DNA of 64,000 nt, taken from NCBI RefSeq assembly GCF_004115265.2, contig NC_046296.1:20218795-20282794 (forward strand). The letters run 5' to 3'. The notes under the pieces were generated by a model. It saw nothing but the letters and a program-made list of their open reading frames with translations, was not told where the DNA came from and did no database searches. The first letter of the stretch is position 1, and each line of letters opens with the position of its first letter. The translations under genes were made by a program, and so were the position numbers. This document shows, one piece after another, positions 1-14,276 of this stretch. The DNA is from Rhinolophus ferrumequinum. Lineage: Eukaryota; Chordata; Mammalia; Chiroptera; Rhinolophidae.

Positions 1-3820
<3,820 letters not shown>

Positions 3821-4268
3821 TCCCCTTGGGAGGGGATGCGGGGCAAGGTCAGGAGAGGCAGGCCCCTGGGCCTCCACTAGGTGGGGGCAGTGAGCCCGGA
3901 AGGCACCTTCCCTGACTTCTTCCACTCTCCTTGAAGCCCCCTCCCTACCCTCCTTGGGAGGCTCAGATCTGACGCTGCTAGAGGCTGTGACCTCAGGGGG
4001 CACCACGGGGTGGCAGAGCCTGCCTGGCTGGGGGGCCGTGGTCCATGTGGTTGTGTGGAAGCGGGGCTCTCGGTGGTCCTCCCCACTCCCTTCCGTGCTG
4101 AGTCAGGAAGTTCTGGCTCGGCCGGGGCAGGCAGGGGCCATGGAGCTGGAGAACAGACAGTGATGAATTCTTTGGGCAGATGGCCGTGGGGCAGGGCCAT
4201 GGCTTGCCACTTCCGAGAGAGAGTTTGCTGTTGAACTGTGATTTCTGTCCAAGACTGATTCCTGTTTG

Positions 4269-4274
4269 AATAAA
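4269..4274 (+). promoter_or_regulatory. TEX261: TEX261 poly(A) signal
   Basis: A canonical AATAAA lies about 450 bases after the TEX261 stop and is the first such hexamer on the + strand after it. The 3' UTR is therefore about 470 bases, 3821 to roughly 4290. The later AATAAA near 6400 belongs to an L2 3' end. Confidence 0.75.
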
Positions 4275-4299
4275 GATCCTAGGTGGCATTGTTTGCCTT

Positions 4300-5080
4300 A
4301 ATACCCTGAAAGTTCATCTTCCTTTCTTTCTGCTGACTTTCTGCCCTGGACTGGATGGACTTTTCTGCTCCAGGTGTTCCTTTTCTGGGATTGGGTCTTG
4401 CCTTTCTGAAGGGACTGTTCTTGTGGCCGGTAGTGGGAAGAGGGCAGAGATGAGGTGAGCCTGGTCAGGGGATGGGGAGTAGCAGGGGGAGGTGCCTTAT
4501 GCCCCTCCGTCTTCTTCCATCTCTTCTATCCCTGAGGCTCCATGACTGTCAAGCTGGGGGCACAGATGGGGACAGTTTGTGACAGTTTGTGACGGGTTAG
4601 ATTTTCAGAGCAACATTACAATACCCTATTTATAAGTCTTCCCCTGGGGAAAAGGAGTGGTTTCTGGCAGAATTCTATGTCAGGCTCAAGGAGAAACAAA
4701 GTAAGACTTGGCTTACAGGCACCCTGGGCTACGGCCTGTTTTTAAAGAAATGGGACTAGTGGGAGAAGCTCTTTGTCACTCTAAGAGCACACAAGGGCTG
4801 GCCCTGTCTTCTGTGTGCTTGGTTCCTGGGGAGATGACCTCAGGCTTTTTAGAAGGCAGGCCAGGTTCTGAGCACAGACCAGCATTTGTTGACCTTGCAC
4901 TCCAACTACAGTGCCTTGCAAGTACTCACTAGTACATATTAAAGTAGATTCCCCATGAGAGCCATTATTGGCCATAATGATACCTCAAAGCAAGGCTGGC
5001 AGGTGCAGAGAGGGACTGCACACACATGGTACCTTTAAGCCCCCGCAAAGACCCCCTGGGCTTGAAATTCTTCCACATCT
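4300..5080. other. TEX261-ANKRD53 intergenic, no recognised gene
   Basis: This lies between the TEX261 poly(A) signal and an L2 relic. I see no exon, RNA gene or clear repeat in it. Confidence 0.55.
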
Positions 5081-5689
5081 TGCCTCAAGTCCCACCACAG
5101 CCTTCATTTCCTTGGCTTTAGCATTCCACGGTCTCTTAATACCAGCTTCCCCTGGCCCTGGGAGGAGCAGCACATTTTGGTCTCTTGGTGGGAATGAGAT
5201 GGTCAGGCCTTTTTATCCTATGCAGGTGAATGACAAGGTGGAGGACACTGGGGGCCAGCGTCCTCCTCACTGCTGGGCCGGCAGCTGGCTCTGCCCTCGC
5301 TTGCTGTCCACTTCTCACCCCCATGACGTGGCTTCGCCCTCCCCCTTTGCTCCACTGCCAGTGCTCTCCTGGGGGTCGCCAGCGGCCTTCTTGTGCTAAA
5401 TCCAGCAGACCCTTTTCCCATCTTCCTGGGTCTCTGCAGCATCTGACAGGGCCAGTCCCCCCCAGCTTCTTGACTCGCACTTCCTTGGCACTCGAGCGGC
5501 TATTCTCTTCCTACCTCTGCGGCTTCTCTTGGCGATACCCTGTGCAGGCTTCTCCACTCGCCCCATGCACCGTGGGGTTTCTCAGGGTTCTGTCGTGGGC
5601 GCTGGAGGAACCCGTCCATGCTGATGGCTGTGAATCAGCCAAGGAACTGAGAGTTGACCTCCAGCCCCAACGTCCCTCTTGGGCTTCTG

Positions 5690-6425
5690 AACCATAGTTC
5701 TGCTGCCTTTGGGGACACAGACACCTCTCGTGGCTCTTGTTGCTGTCCTCCGCAAACCTGCCTCTTGGGCACCTGCTGTGGCCCCAAGATCAGCCAGGAG
5801 CCAGACCAGAAGCCTGCCCCCTACATCCAGTCTCTAAAACCTGTCAAGTTTGCCTCCTCAACATTTCTTGGTTAGAGCCACTCACACTGCCATCGACTTT
5901 CACCTGGATTATCGTGATAGCCTTCTCCTTCAGGCTTGTCCCACAGCCAGAGGTGTTTTTCTCAAATGCATAGTTGATCAAGTCCCTCCCTGGCCTACAA
6001 ACTTGCGTGGCTCCTCACTGCTTTCAGGATAAACCCAGACCCCTTAGCATGGCTGCGAGACTCGTGGTATCCTGCTTCCTGCTCGCCTCTCTGGCCTCAT
6101 CACTCGCCACCTTGCACTCTGGGTCCCAGCCTCCTGTATCCAGAGATGCCACTTTGATTCCCCTTTCTGCTGCTCACCTGGGTATCTTCTCTGTCAATTC
6201 TCAACGTAGATTTCCCTTCGACCAAGGAGCTTTGACTGCCCCTCCCCCCCCCCAGCACACCACACGTCACTCTGGGCTTACCTGCCCCCGTACTGGTCTG
6301 TCTCCTAACTAGACTGTAAGCTCATTGAGGGCAGGGCCTGTCCCTCAATTTTTGTATCAGCAGCACCTGACTCGGTGCCTGGCACATGGAAAGCACTCAA
6401 TAAATGTTTGTTTAATGAATGATTT
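5690..6425 (+). mobile_element. L2 LINE 3' relic
   Basis: The right end has the typical L2 tail: ACTGTAAGCTCATTGAGGGC, then GCCTGGCACATGG, then CTCAATAAATGTTTGTTTAA with a GAATGA-type end. The sequence to its left (CTCCCTGGCCTACAA, TGCTGCTCACCTGG) fits the upstream part of the same ancient element. The left limit is approximate and may reach 5080. Confidence 0.75.
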
Positions 6426-6992
6426 GCAGTGATATGTACAGGGGCTAGCAGGAGGTGCGGGCTAGCTTCCCGGAGGAAGTACAGGTGCTTTCATCGTCTC
6501 AAACTGAAGCCATCGGTCTTCCCTCCCTCCTCCCAGATACGCTTCCCTGACCTGCAGACAGCCCAGTGGCAGCCCGTGGTGGCAGGGAAGCCCATGGCAG
6601 GGCGACATTAGCTGTCTTCACCCATCGTGGATCTGGAGGTGAAGTGTGAGGCTCAGAGCCTACAGCAGCAGGACTTCATCTGAACAAGAGGCACAATTTC
6701 CCCAGGGTCCTTCATCCTGGAAGCCTTGTCCCTGGGGAGCAAAAGGGGACACCAGTGTGTTGCTTTTACAGTGCGAGGGCCTACGATAGAGACTGACCCC
6801 CACTCTGAGCCTTGGACCACTGCCCTAACTTTAATCTCTTGGGGGGTCCAAGAGGTTTCTTGGTGGAGAGAAGGGGGCCCTGGGACCTTTTGTTGGGGGC
6901 GGAGGCTCCGGTCCTTGAGAGGAGCTGAGAGCTGAGCCTGTGGGCACCCCTCCCCGTCCCTGGGCACAACACGAATGGACACATGTCAGCCT

Positions 6993-7733
6993 TCACGGGG
7001 CTGCCTCAGGTCGAGAGGCTACCAGCTTAAGTTTATGGGGGTGGGCTGGGATGGGGGAGGGCAGAGCGGGAAGCCCTTGATGGGCTCGCACAGCCGCCAG
7101 GAAGGCTTCGTCAAATGTCTCACGCAGGTTCATGGCCAGAGTATCGGTCCAGAAGGTGGTGTCGCCCAAGTGCCGCTTCCGGGCCAAGCCCCTCATGCTG
7201 ACAGAGTAAAAGCCCTGGGGCACCTTCATCCTGCATGGCCGCGCCGGAGGGTACAGCTCACGGACTATCACCTCTAAAGGCAGCCGGGGCACGGGTGTCA
7301 CCTCGTGGCCGGTCACCGTGTGCAGCCGAGCACCACCGTGCCCATCAGACCTGACCTCGAGGAATCTGCGGAAGTCGTGCTCCAGGCTAGGGTTTGGGTG
7401 CACGCCCAGGCGGATGCCCTGCGGGTAGCCGATCTGGGCAGTGGGGGATTTGGCGGGGTTGGTGCTGAGATCCCACAGCCTGGGCCTCCTGACTGGAGTC
7501 TGCTGGTAGATGGGCATGGCCGTCACAAAGCGATGCAGCTTGGGCTGTGGGGTCTGCTGCAGAAGCGCCTCTGGGGAGGGGTAGAAACTCTTGGGGGGCT
7601 TGGAGAGGGCGATGGCCTGAGGTAGGGCTTGGGGCTCTTGTTCAGTATTGCAGATCAGGGATTGGCCTGCGGGCAGCAGCTTGCGATGGAGCCACTTCTT
7701 GAAATCAGCTTCTCTCAGAATTTGGTGCTCTTT
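6993..7733 (-). CDS. ANKRD53: ANKRD53 last coding exon and stop
   Basis: The acceptor is gatgttgcag|AAAGAG and the stop is at 6993-6995. It encodes 246 residues starting KEHQILREADFKKWLH. The middle is proline-rich (PQPKLHRF, YQQTPVRRP). The end is conserved: GIRLGVHPNPSLEHDFRRFL, then RKRHLGDTTFWTDTLAMNL. The tail after LPALPSP extends further (IPAHPHKLKL) than human as recalled. Confidence 0.95.
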   Translation of the reverse strand, partial: KEHQILREADFKKWLHRKLLPAGQSLICNTEQEPQALPQAIALSKPPKSFYPSPEALLQQTPQPKLHRFVTAMPIYQQTPVRRPRLWDLSTNPAKSPTAQIGYPQGIRLGVHPNPSLEHDFRRFLEVRSDGHGGARLHTVTGHEVTPVPRLPLEVIVRELYPPARPCRMKVPQGFYSVSMRGLARKRHLGDTTFWTDTLAMNLRETFDEAFLAAVRAHQGLPALPSPIPAHPHKLKLVASRPEAAP

Positions 7734-10700
7734 CTGCAACATCAGAGGGCACGAGATAGTTGAGAAGGGCTGCTCCCCCTGTGCTTCTGTGGAAGGAGGC
7801 CTTGTGGTTATAGCCCTTGGAAACCTCAGGCATGATTGGCCAGACACCGTCCCACCTCAGGGAAGCCCTGAGTCTGATGGGAGAAACCCCTGCCTTGTGG
7901 GAGCCCACGTTCTGATGGGGAGACAGCTATTGCCTGAAGGGAGCCCCTGGGCTGATGGCGCAGACAGAGCCTCTCCCATAGGGAAGTCTTCCAATCTGAT
8001 GAAGACACAGCTTTCACCTTAGATGAGGTCTTCAACTTGAAGGGGGAGACACAGTCTTTGCCCTACAGAGAACTTTGAGTCTTATGGGGGGGACCCATTT
8101 TGATAGTGGAGACATCTCTTGCCTTAAGAGAGTCTCTGGTTTGATAGAGGGGAAAGGCAAATGAGAAATGCAAACTACATCCTTGACCCTGGAAGGAGAA
8201 AGCAGAATGGTTTAGAAGGCCTGGAGCTGGGTAGAGCTAATCCGGGCAGGCTTCTTGGAAGTGTTGGCCTTGGGGAGTCATGTAGGCGAATGCAGTTTGC
8301 TGGGTGGTGATAACTCGATCTAGCTCTCTATTCTTGCTTCCACTACCATTAAACCTTCAACTTGTCACAGAACTGTCCCTTTCCCACCGCCGTCTCAGGG
8401 TCATTTCCCAGACCGTTGCTAAGCCATTAGGTGGTGTGGAGACTGACCCAGCTCAGGAGGTAGGCTCTGATTAGGTTAAGCCTCTCGTCATAATTCTGTC
8501 AGCCTTGGCCGAGACCTGGGTCAGTCAGCACACGTTGTAGGAATTGGAACAAGAGTGGACTCATGATCCAGCTGAGGCCAATAAGAGATAAGGGGAGATT
8601 TGCAAGGGGCTTCTGGGAAAGTTTAGAGCCACAGAACAGATGGACTTTGCCTCCTCTGGACACACAAGTGACTGTGAGGCCTGGGTGGCACGGACAACAG
8701 AGAAGAATAGGGCTGAGAACTGGTGAGAAGTGCGGCTGGAGCCCCGGATTTGGCCAGCCCTGACGCCTTCCCCACTTCTGTACCCCCTTAGGATTCCAGC
8801 GTCTTCTTGCTGGGTTTTCCTGCATCTTACGTAATTATACCTGCTTAAATCCTTTAGTGACTCCACCAAGGTCTGTCGTTGATCTGGGCTTTGCCAAATC
8901 TCTAGCTTGTCAATCTCCAACTCACATCGGACAGCCTGGCTGTACTGAATTTGCACTTTTCAGCATACACCATGCTTCCGTGTGCCTCTGTGCCCCCACT
9001 GGGTTGTCTATTCCCTCTGCCTGGTCAGCCCTTCACTGTTGCTTCCGATGGCCAACCGCTGCCCATCTTGAAAGATTCCTCTTAAGCATTATTCCTCTGG
9101 CACTTCCTGAGCCCTGTCCTCCTCTGGGAATATGACCCACCTCCCCTGTTAGACTCAGCTCCTTGAGTGAGGGAACCACCTCTCCTTGCTCTTTGGAACC
9201 TCAGGGTCTACGGAGCAGGTGCCTCGCAGAGAGGGAGTGCTCAGTGTCTGTAGGAAGGAAGGATGGGCCTTTTAACCCAGTGTGCATCCCAGTAAAGCAG
9301 GGCCTGGGTCGCATTAGAGATTTTCCTCCTCACCCGAAGGGGGCAGTGCACTGGGAGGAGCTCCGTGAATACTTGCTGATTTAAGCTGCGTTTGCTTTCT
9401 GACACAAGACTTTTGACCTAAATGGGTAGCTTCTAAGGGTAGAATTGCAGTCTGGGGGGAGAGAGAAGGAGAGAGAATGGGACTGCTTCTAGCCACTCTG
9501 TTAAACACACACGTGAGTCACTGCCTCAGCTCACACTCCTGGATGGCGGCTGCTGCCCGGTGCCCCTGCAGCCCTCCTGCTTACCTGAAACTCAGTCAGG
9601 TAGTCATGCTCCATGAGGGCCAGCTGGCCCTTGAGCCTCTTCAGTTTCCTCATCTCACAGGCAAAGTCCTTCTTGTCCCGTTTCCACATGGAATCCTTCA
9701 AGAACCTGGTGCCAAGGTGGAGGCATGTCACCCCCCAGTGACTGGGCTTCAACCTGGGCTGGGAGGGGCTGCCGGAAGTGAGATGAGCATGACCCACCCC
9801 CATTCGTCTGGCCCCTCTGGCTCACTACTTGGAGTGAGGCTTGAGTGAGGTGAGAGAGGAAAGTGACGGGCTGATCACCACCCTTCTTGCTGAGCCTCCA
9901 GGGGCAGGAGGGTAGTGCTAAACCCAAAGGGATGAGGCCTATGGAAAGCCTCTGGGAATAATATCCCGGGAAAGGGCTTCCTCAGCAGACTTAATCCATA
10001 ATCATCTGGCTTCCCAGCCCTTCCTCTCAAAGGCTCCACCTTGGGTGAGGGCCCCAGGGGCAGGGCTGGGAGAGGGAAGGGGTGGCAGGTTGGAGGTGGT
10101 TCTTACACCCTCACCGAGCACAGGCGCGGTGGTTCCATATTTTGCAGTAGTCGATGGGCTTGCAGCCCGTGGCATCTTGGGCATGGACATTGGCACCATT
10201 CTTTACCAGGACCTTCACACAGCTCAGCAGGCCCTCGCGGGCTGCCAGGTGCAGAGGCGTGGAGCCGTTGCATGTCTGACTGGAGTCCCCGTCAAGGGGA
10301 AGAGGGCGGGGAGGAAGGACAAAGAGCATCTGCCTTTCAAATAGGTGGGCAAACCAACTTCCAGGCTTGCTCTGCCACCAGCCCTCCGGGTGACCCTGGC
10401 TTGTCCCTTCTCTGTCCCTCACTTTCCTCAGCAGTAGAAGGAGGGTTTGGACTAAATGAACAGTCACAGTCTGATTATGGGGTATGGCACAGTGAAGAGC
10501 TGCTGAAGGTGAAAGGAGAGCTAGGTTGGCGGGAACTCAGGGACCACTAACTCATCCTCTTTAATCAAGGGACGCTCCTGCCCCTTGCCCATGCCTGGCC
10601 AGCACCCACGAGGTCTGCACGCCCTGGGGCTGCCTCCTGCGCCCCATCCTCTGAGCAGCACATGGCCTTTGCCCACGATGTTCCCTCTGCCCAGAACACT

Positions 10701-12600
10701 TCTCTCTGGCTCTTTGCGTGGCTGGCTCAGTCTTCAGGTTGCGCTTCAAACGTCACTGCCTTAGAGATGACTATCCCTTCCAAAATAGATCCTCTCCCTG
10801 CCCCTTTTACTCCCTACCCCACCACCCTTTTAGTCCCTACCTAACCACTTACCACTCTGTCATTTTGTTCATTTATTAGTGTGCTCATTTACTATCTGCT
10901 TCTGTACTAGGGTATCAGCTTCACTAGGGCAGGGGCCACTTCTGTGTGTGCACTTCTCTACCCCTCACCTCTGGCTCAGTGCTTAGCGTATAGTACATGT
11001 TCAATAAACATTCTGAATGAATGCAGTCTCCTGTATGGCACCTGTGCACTTTCCATGCATTTTCTCACTTATCACAATAGTCTCCTGTCATAGGTACTGG
11101 CAGCCCCCCAAATTTCACTTGAAGACACTGAGGCAGCAAGTAGTTCCCAAACTTGGCTGAACATTAGAATCACCCAGGTACCTTTTAAGACTCCCAAAGC
11201 CCAGGCCACACCCCAGACCCATTAAATTACAGCCTCTGGATTGGAACACACCATTGGTGTTTTTGAAGCTCCCCCGGTGACTGCAGTGTAATGAAGAGCA
11301 CCGAGGCTCAGTGCTGAGTGACTTGCCTGAGGTCTCCATGTTTGCTAACCGGTGGCAAAGCTGGGACATGCACCAGGTCTGTCCTCTTCCAGAGCCCGGT
11401 TTCTTAACTTGTACACCACGTGGGCTCTCTGCTTTAGATGGGACCCAATTCTGCCTGTCCTGCATGGCTCTGCCTGCCTGGAAGCGGTTCCTATCTGCCC
11501 AGCCTCTAAGCCACTCTGATGCAGGCTGGACTCACGTGTTGACGGCCGCCCCGTGCTTAAGCAGATAGTGAATGCAGGGGAGGAGGATGGTCTTGTTGTC
11601 CCTGTGGATGACGAGGTGCAGGGGTGTCTGGCCATTGTGGGTAGGCAGGTCCACCGGAAACTTGTACTCTTCTACCAAGACCTGCAGGCATTCAAGCTTG
11701 CCGCTCTGCGCTGCAAAGTGGATGGCAGTGAAACCCTGCAGGGGGCCAGAGGAGGGAAGGAGGAGGCTGAGCACGATCTGGGCCCCAGGCTCCACAACCT
11801 CACCTAGGTAGCAATTTCTTGGGGTTCCCCTCCCCCTCTTCCCTGTGCCCTCAAGAGTCGCTCACACCCCTTTCCCACTCGCATATGTGTTCACTCTTCC
11901 TGGCTGCCCCCAGATGACTCTCCCTTAGTGGGAAGGTTAATTAGGACGACCTACCCAGAAAAAGACACCTCTGGATGCTCTTTGCTGGGTGACCGCTGCT
12001 CTTAGCAGCTCCTGGTGGGGAGGGGTGGACCTCGGTCCTTGCGCCTGCACGCCAAGGCCTTACCTTGTTATTGGTGGGGATTTCCTCACGATCCGCAACC
12101 AGACAGAACCGCAACCATTTCAGGTTGCCCAAGGAGGCTGCAAATAACTCGCAACAGCTCCTAGTCGCCCTGTGGTCCCACTCACCGCCCCGGCTGGAGT
12201 CAGCGCGGAGACAGGAGGAGGTAGGGGTCAGTGAGCGAGGAAGCGGCGGCTGATCCTGGTCCCCCGTGGGCGAGGCCATCACTTGCACACGAGGCATTTA
12301 TGGAGGCTGGGCCAGGTCTCGCTGACAGGCAGGGCAGAGAGGAAGTGGGCAACGTCGAGGGCTCCGAGCCCCTCTCTAGAGGCCAGCCCGTGCCCCAGCC
12401 CGGCTCTCCGGGCTTCTCAACAGCCTCCACCTGCCCGCTCCCGACGCTGCTCCTCCAGGGAGGCGCTGAGCGGGTTCCCACGCCCGCAGAGGGGCCACCT
12501 AGTCCCCGGCTCACCTGGGCTGCTTGGACTCAGAGTAACGCCAGGTGACCTTCGAGGAGACTTTCTCCGCAGGCTTCACGGAGACACGTGTTGTTAGCGG
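6993..12600 (-). CDS. ANKRD53: ANKRD53, ankyrin repeat domain 53
   Basis: ANKRD53 is an ankyrin-repeat protein reported to bind DDA3/PSRC1 and act at spindle microtubules in mitosis (established knowledge). Five coding exons are clear: 12193-12064, 11735-11536, 10279-10115, 9705-9585 and 7733-6993. All phases join. A further upstream exon ending at 12515 is supported by the peptide SESKQP and a good donor, but it contains no ATG. Ankyrin-type units are seen at LFAASLGNLKWLRFCL, GFTAIHFAAQSGKLECLQVL, NGQTPLHLVIHRDN, CNGSTPLHLAAREGLLSCV and a partial fourth at KPIDYCKIWNHRA. A charged stretch (WKRDKKDFACEMRKLKRLKG) suggests a helical linker. The C-terminal 246 residues are proline-rich, then conserved (GDTTFWTDTLAMNLRETFDE). 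If translation starts at the ATG at 12279, the product has 480 residues against about 530 in human. The gene is convergent with TEX261. Confidence 0.92.
7838..8150. repeat. Degenerate tandem repeat, unit about 40-45 bases
   Basis: In ANKRD53's last intron about seven imperfect units follow each other. Each carries parts of GGGGAGACACAGC, TTGCCTTA/TGGGAG and TCTGATGGGG. Units begin near 7838, 7882, 7920, 7960, 8003, 8047 and 8110. No open frame or known element explains it. Confidence 0.7.
8480..8890. other. ANKRD53 intron, unclassified
   Basis: This is unique-looking sequence between the tandem repeat and an L2 relic. The segment CCAGCTGAGGCCAATAAGAG suggests an old DNA-transposon relic, but I cannot assign a family. 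Confidence 0.35.
8960..9260 (+). mobile_element. L2 LINE relic in ANKRD53 intron
   Basis: The stretch with CCTCTGCCTGGTCAGC, GATTCCTCTTAAGCATTATT and AGACTCAGCTCCTTGAGTGA follows the order of an L2 3' region. Limits are approximate. Confidence 0.6.
9585..9705 (-). CDS. ANKRD53: ANKRD53 exon, charged helical linker
   Basis: The acceptor is ggcaccag|GTTC and the donor TTTCAG|GTAAGC. Forty codons rich in Lys, Asp and Glu (SMWKRDKKDFACEMRKLKRL) connect the ankyrin repeats to the C-terminal region. Confidence 0.94.
10115..10279 (-). CDS. ANKRD53: ANKRD53 exon, third ankyrin repeat
   Basis: The acceptor is gactccag|TCAGAC and the donor GCTCG|GTGAGG. It encodes CNGSTPLHLAAREGLLSCV, then VKNGANVHAQDATG and PIDYCKIWNHRACA, near identical to the human protein as recalled. 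Confidence 0.95.
10355..10500 (+). mobile_element. MIR-like SINE relic
   Basis: GGTGACCCTGGCTTGTCCC followed by CTCACTTTCCTCAGCAG fits the MIR core in + orientation. It lies just upstream of an ANKRD53 exon. Confidence 0.55.
10655..11025 (+). mobile_element. L2 LINE 3' relic in ANKRD53 intron
   Basis: CACGATGTTCCCTCTGCCC, GCTTCACTAGGGCAGGGGCC, then GTACATGTTCAATAAACATT and GAATGAATG is a typical L2 tail. Confidence 0.75.
11137..11302 (+). mobile_element. MER5A-like hAT-Charlie relic
   Basis: TTCCCAAACTTGGCTGAACA, TTAGAATCACCCAGG and CCCAGGCCACACCCCAGACC follow the MER5A consensus, ending in a weak inverted copy of the left end (CCCCCGGTGACTGCAGTG). Confidence 0.75.
11536..11735 (-). CDS. 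ANKRD53: ANKRD53 exon, first two canonical ankyrin repeats
   Basis: The acceptor is ccctgcag|GGTTTC and the donor is AACAC|GTGAGT. The 200 bases encode GFTAIHFAAQSGKLECLQVL and NGQTPLHLVIHRDN, both carrying the ankyrin TPLH-type core, and end in phase 2. Confidence 0.95.
12064..12193 (-). CDS. ANKRD53: ANKRD53 exon with LFAASLGNLKWLRFC
   Basis: The acceptor used here is gctgactccag|C after a pyrimidine-rich run, and the donor is AACAAG|GTAAGG. It gives 43 codons in the phase of both neighbours. The open frame continues upstream of the acceptor to ATGs at 12279 and 12297. That extension contains SLTPT and RADSS, which resemble the human exon, so the exon may really begin further right (see findings). 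Confidence 0.85.
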
Positions 12601-12830
12601 CGGCTGTGCGTCCCTCCTCCCCTCGCTCCCTCCCACTGAGGGGCACCCGGGCGCCTGCAGTGCCCCGCCGCCAGCAGAGGCTGGAACTCGAGCCGCGGTG
12701 GGGCTGGGAAAGCCGCCAGGGGCGTGTCGAGGGGCAGTGCCCGGGCTCCTCCGAGGGCTCCAGCCTCTGCCAATCCCACCACCCCAACCGCCCGGGCCCG
12801 CTCCCCGCTCGTCCTGGAAACTCAGCGTCA
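12190..12830. promoter_or_regulatory. ANKRD53: CpG-rich island at ANKRD53 5' end
   Basis: CpG dinucleotides are dense from about 12190 to 12820 and rare on both sides. An inverted CCAAT box (ATTGG on the - strand) lies near 12770-12774. Transcription of ANKRD53 probably starts inside this island, upstream of 12600 on the - strand. Confidence 0.6.
12515..12600 (-). CDS. ANKRD53: ANKRD53 putative first exon, start unresolved
   Basis: The frame ending KVTWRYSESKQP and then CAGCCCAG|GTGAGC matches the end of the first coding exon of human ANKRD53 as I recall it (KATWTDAESKQP). The donor is strong and its phase joins the exon starting at 12193. There is no CAT on the + strand, hence no ATG on the - strand, anywhere between 12481 and 12900. 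So this exon cannot supply a normal start here. The left limit given is nominal; it may be 5' UTR, or the true start lies elsewhere. Confidence 0.5.
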
Positions 12831-12844
12831 AATGCACACACACC

Positions 12845-13300
12845 GTACTGAAAGATACTTAGGGTTTGTTTCCGATTATAAAATTAGTAAGCTGATTGTA
12901 AAAAATAGAGAAAAGGACAAAGAGGACATTAAAAACCACAATCCCACCTCCCACAGAAATCACAGCCTATTACAATATGTATATACTATCATATAGGCAT
13001 TTTGTACCTCTTTTCACTTCGCGTTTTATCAGTATTATGAGCTAACTTCCACCGCCATTCCACGTACCAAACGTGCATTGTGATGCAACTCTAGCCCAAC
13101 ATCAGAATAGATGCCCTGTCATTTCACATGTGCTGCAAACAGCAAAATGGCTAGTCTCTGGTTGTTTGCTTAGCACGGATTCCTGGAAGCAGAATTACTA
13201 GGTAAAAGGGAATGAACATTTTTTTAGCTGTTGATGTGTGTTTCCAAACTGCCCTCCAAGCAAGGTTTTATATTAACTGACACATCCACCTGCAGTGAAA
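12845..13300. mobile_element. Old L1/HAL1-like relic, uncertain
   Basis: This AT-richer sequence includes AATTACTAGGTAAAAGGGAA and TCCAAACTGCCCTCCA, a pattern seen in old L1/HAL1 3' sequences. Class and limits are uncertain. Confidence 0.4.
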
Positions 13301-13304
13301 CGTA

Positions 13305-13440
13305 CTGTACGTCAGCGGTGTGACTTTGGGCAAGTGATTTGACCGCTGTGTCTCAGTTTCTTCATCAGCAAAATGGGTATAATTGTACCTATTTCATGAG
13401 GGGGGAAGGGATGCAAACAGTGAGACCAGCCTCGCTGAGA
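13305..13440 (+). mobile_element. MIR relic
   Basis: GTGACTTTGGGCAAGTGATT then CTCAGTTTCTTCATCAGC and AAAATGGGTATAATTG is the MIR core. Confidence 0.75.
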
Positions 13441-13819
13441 AATTTGCTATTATTAAAAGAGGAGCTATTCCAACCATCACTAGCTTTGGATATTATGATT
13501 TAAGTAAACGTTTGCTAATTTGGTAGTGGAAATGGTGTTCTAATTTGACACTATGATTACCAGCAAGGGTTAAGCGGTTGATTAATCAGTATTTTCTTTC
13601 TCTTCTGGGACTTATCTGTTTACTCACATTGTTCTTTGAGGGTCTTAATGTGTCTCTTATTGATTTGTAAAACTTATTAACATGGTAACCCTTTATGTAT
13701 TTTTGTGGTCAATATTTTCCTCAGTTTGCCTTTTAACTTCTTACACTATACAGTAGCCAAGCAATCAGTGTTGCTTGAATCAGGGTTGATGGTTACTGAA
13801 TAATCTACAGGATCACCCC

Positions 13820-14268
13820 CCCTTTTTTTTAATAGACTTTATTGGGGAAGAGAAACAGGACTTTATTGGGGAACAGTGTGTACTTCCAGGACTTTTTCCA
13901 AGTCAAGTTGTTGTCCTTTCACTCTTAGTTGTGGAGGGTGCAGCTCAGCTCCAGGTCCAGTTGCCATTGCTAGTTGTAGGGGGCGCAGCCCACCATCCCT
14001 TGCGGGAGTCCAACCGGCAACCTCGTGGTTGAGAGGACGCGCTCCAACCAACTGAGCCATCCGGGAGCTCAGCGGCAGCTCAGGTCAAGGTGCCGTGCTC
14101 AATCTTAGTTGCAGGGGGCAGAACCCATCATCCCTTGCGGGAGTCGAGGAATTGAACCGACAGCCTTGTAGTTGAGAGCCCACTGGCCTATGTGGGAATC
14201 AAACCAGCAGCCTTTGGCGTTAGGAGCATGGAGCTCTAACCGCCTGAGCCACTGGGCCGGCCCCGGTA
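13820..14268 (-). mobile_element. Dimeric tRNA-derived bat SINE (Rhin-like)
   Basis: Read on the - strand it starts GGGGCCGGCCCAGTGGCTCA and ends in an A-run. Eight bases ATCACCCC flank it at 13812-13819 and 14269-14276 as a target-site duplication. Two tRNA-like promoter sets are present. The first has an A box at 14241-14252 and a B box (GGTTTGATTCC) at 14195-14205; the second has an A box at 14048-14059 and a B box (GGTTGGACTCC) at 14005-14015. The body ends with the ACAGTGTGTACTT/CCCCAATAAAGTC module shared by the copies at 25.1 and 45.6 kb. I recognise the family as Rhin-like from horseshoe-bat sequences; the subfamily name is not certain. Confidence 0.8.
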
Positions 14269-14276
14269 TCACCCCT

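Noticed and set aside
6361-6425. AATAAA near 6400 as an alternative TEX261 poly(A) site
   Set aside because: It lies in the L2 3' tail, where AATAAA is part of the repeat; a closer signal at 4269 suits the gene better.
12511-12843. A 110-codon frame over the ANKRD53 5' exon taken as a protein start
   Set aside because: Its first codon is GTG, not ATG, and no ATG occurs in it, so it was not accepted as the true N-terminus.
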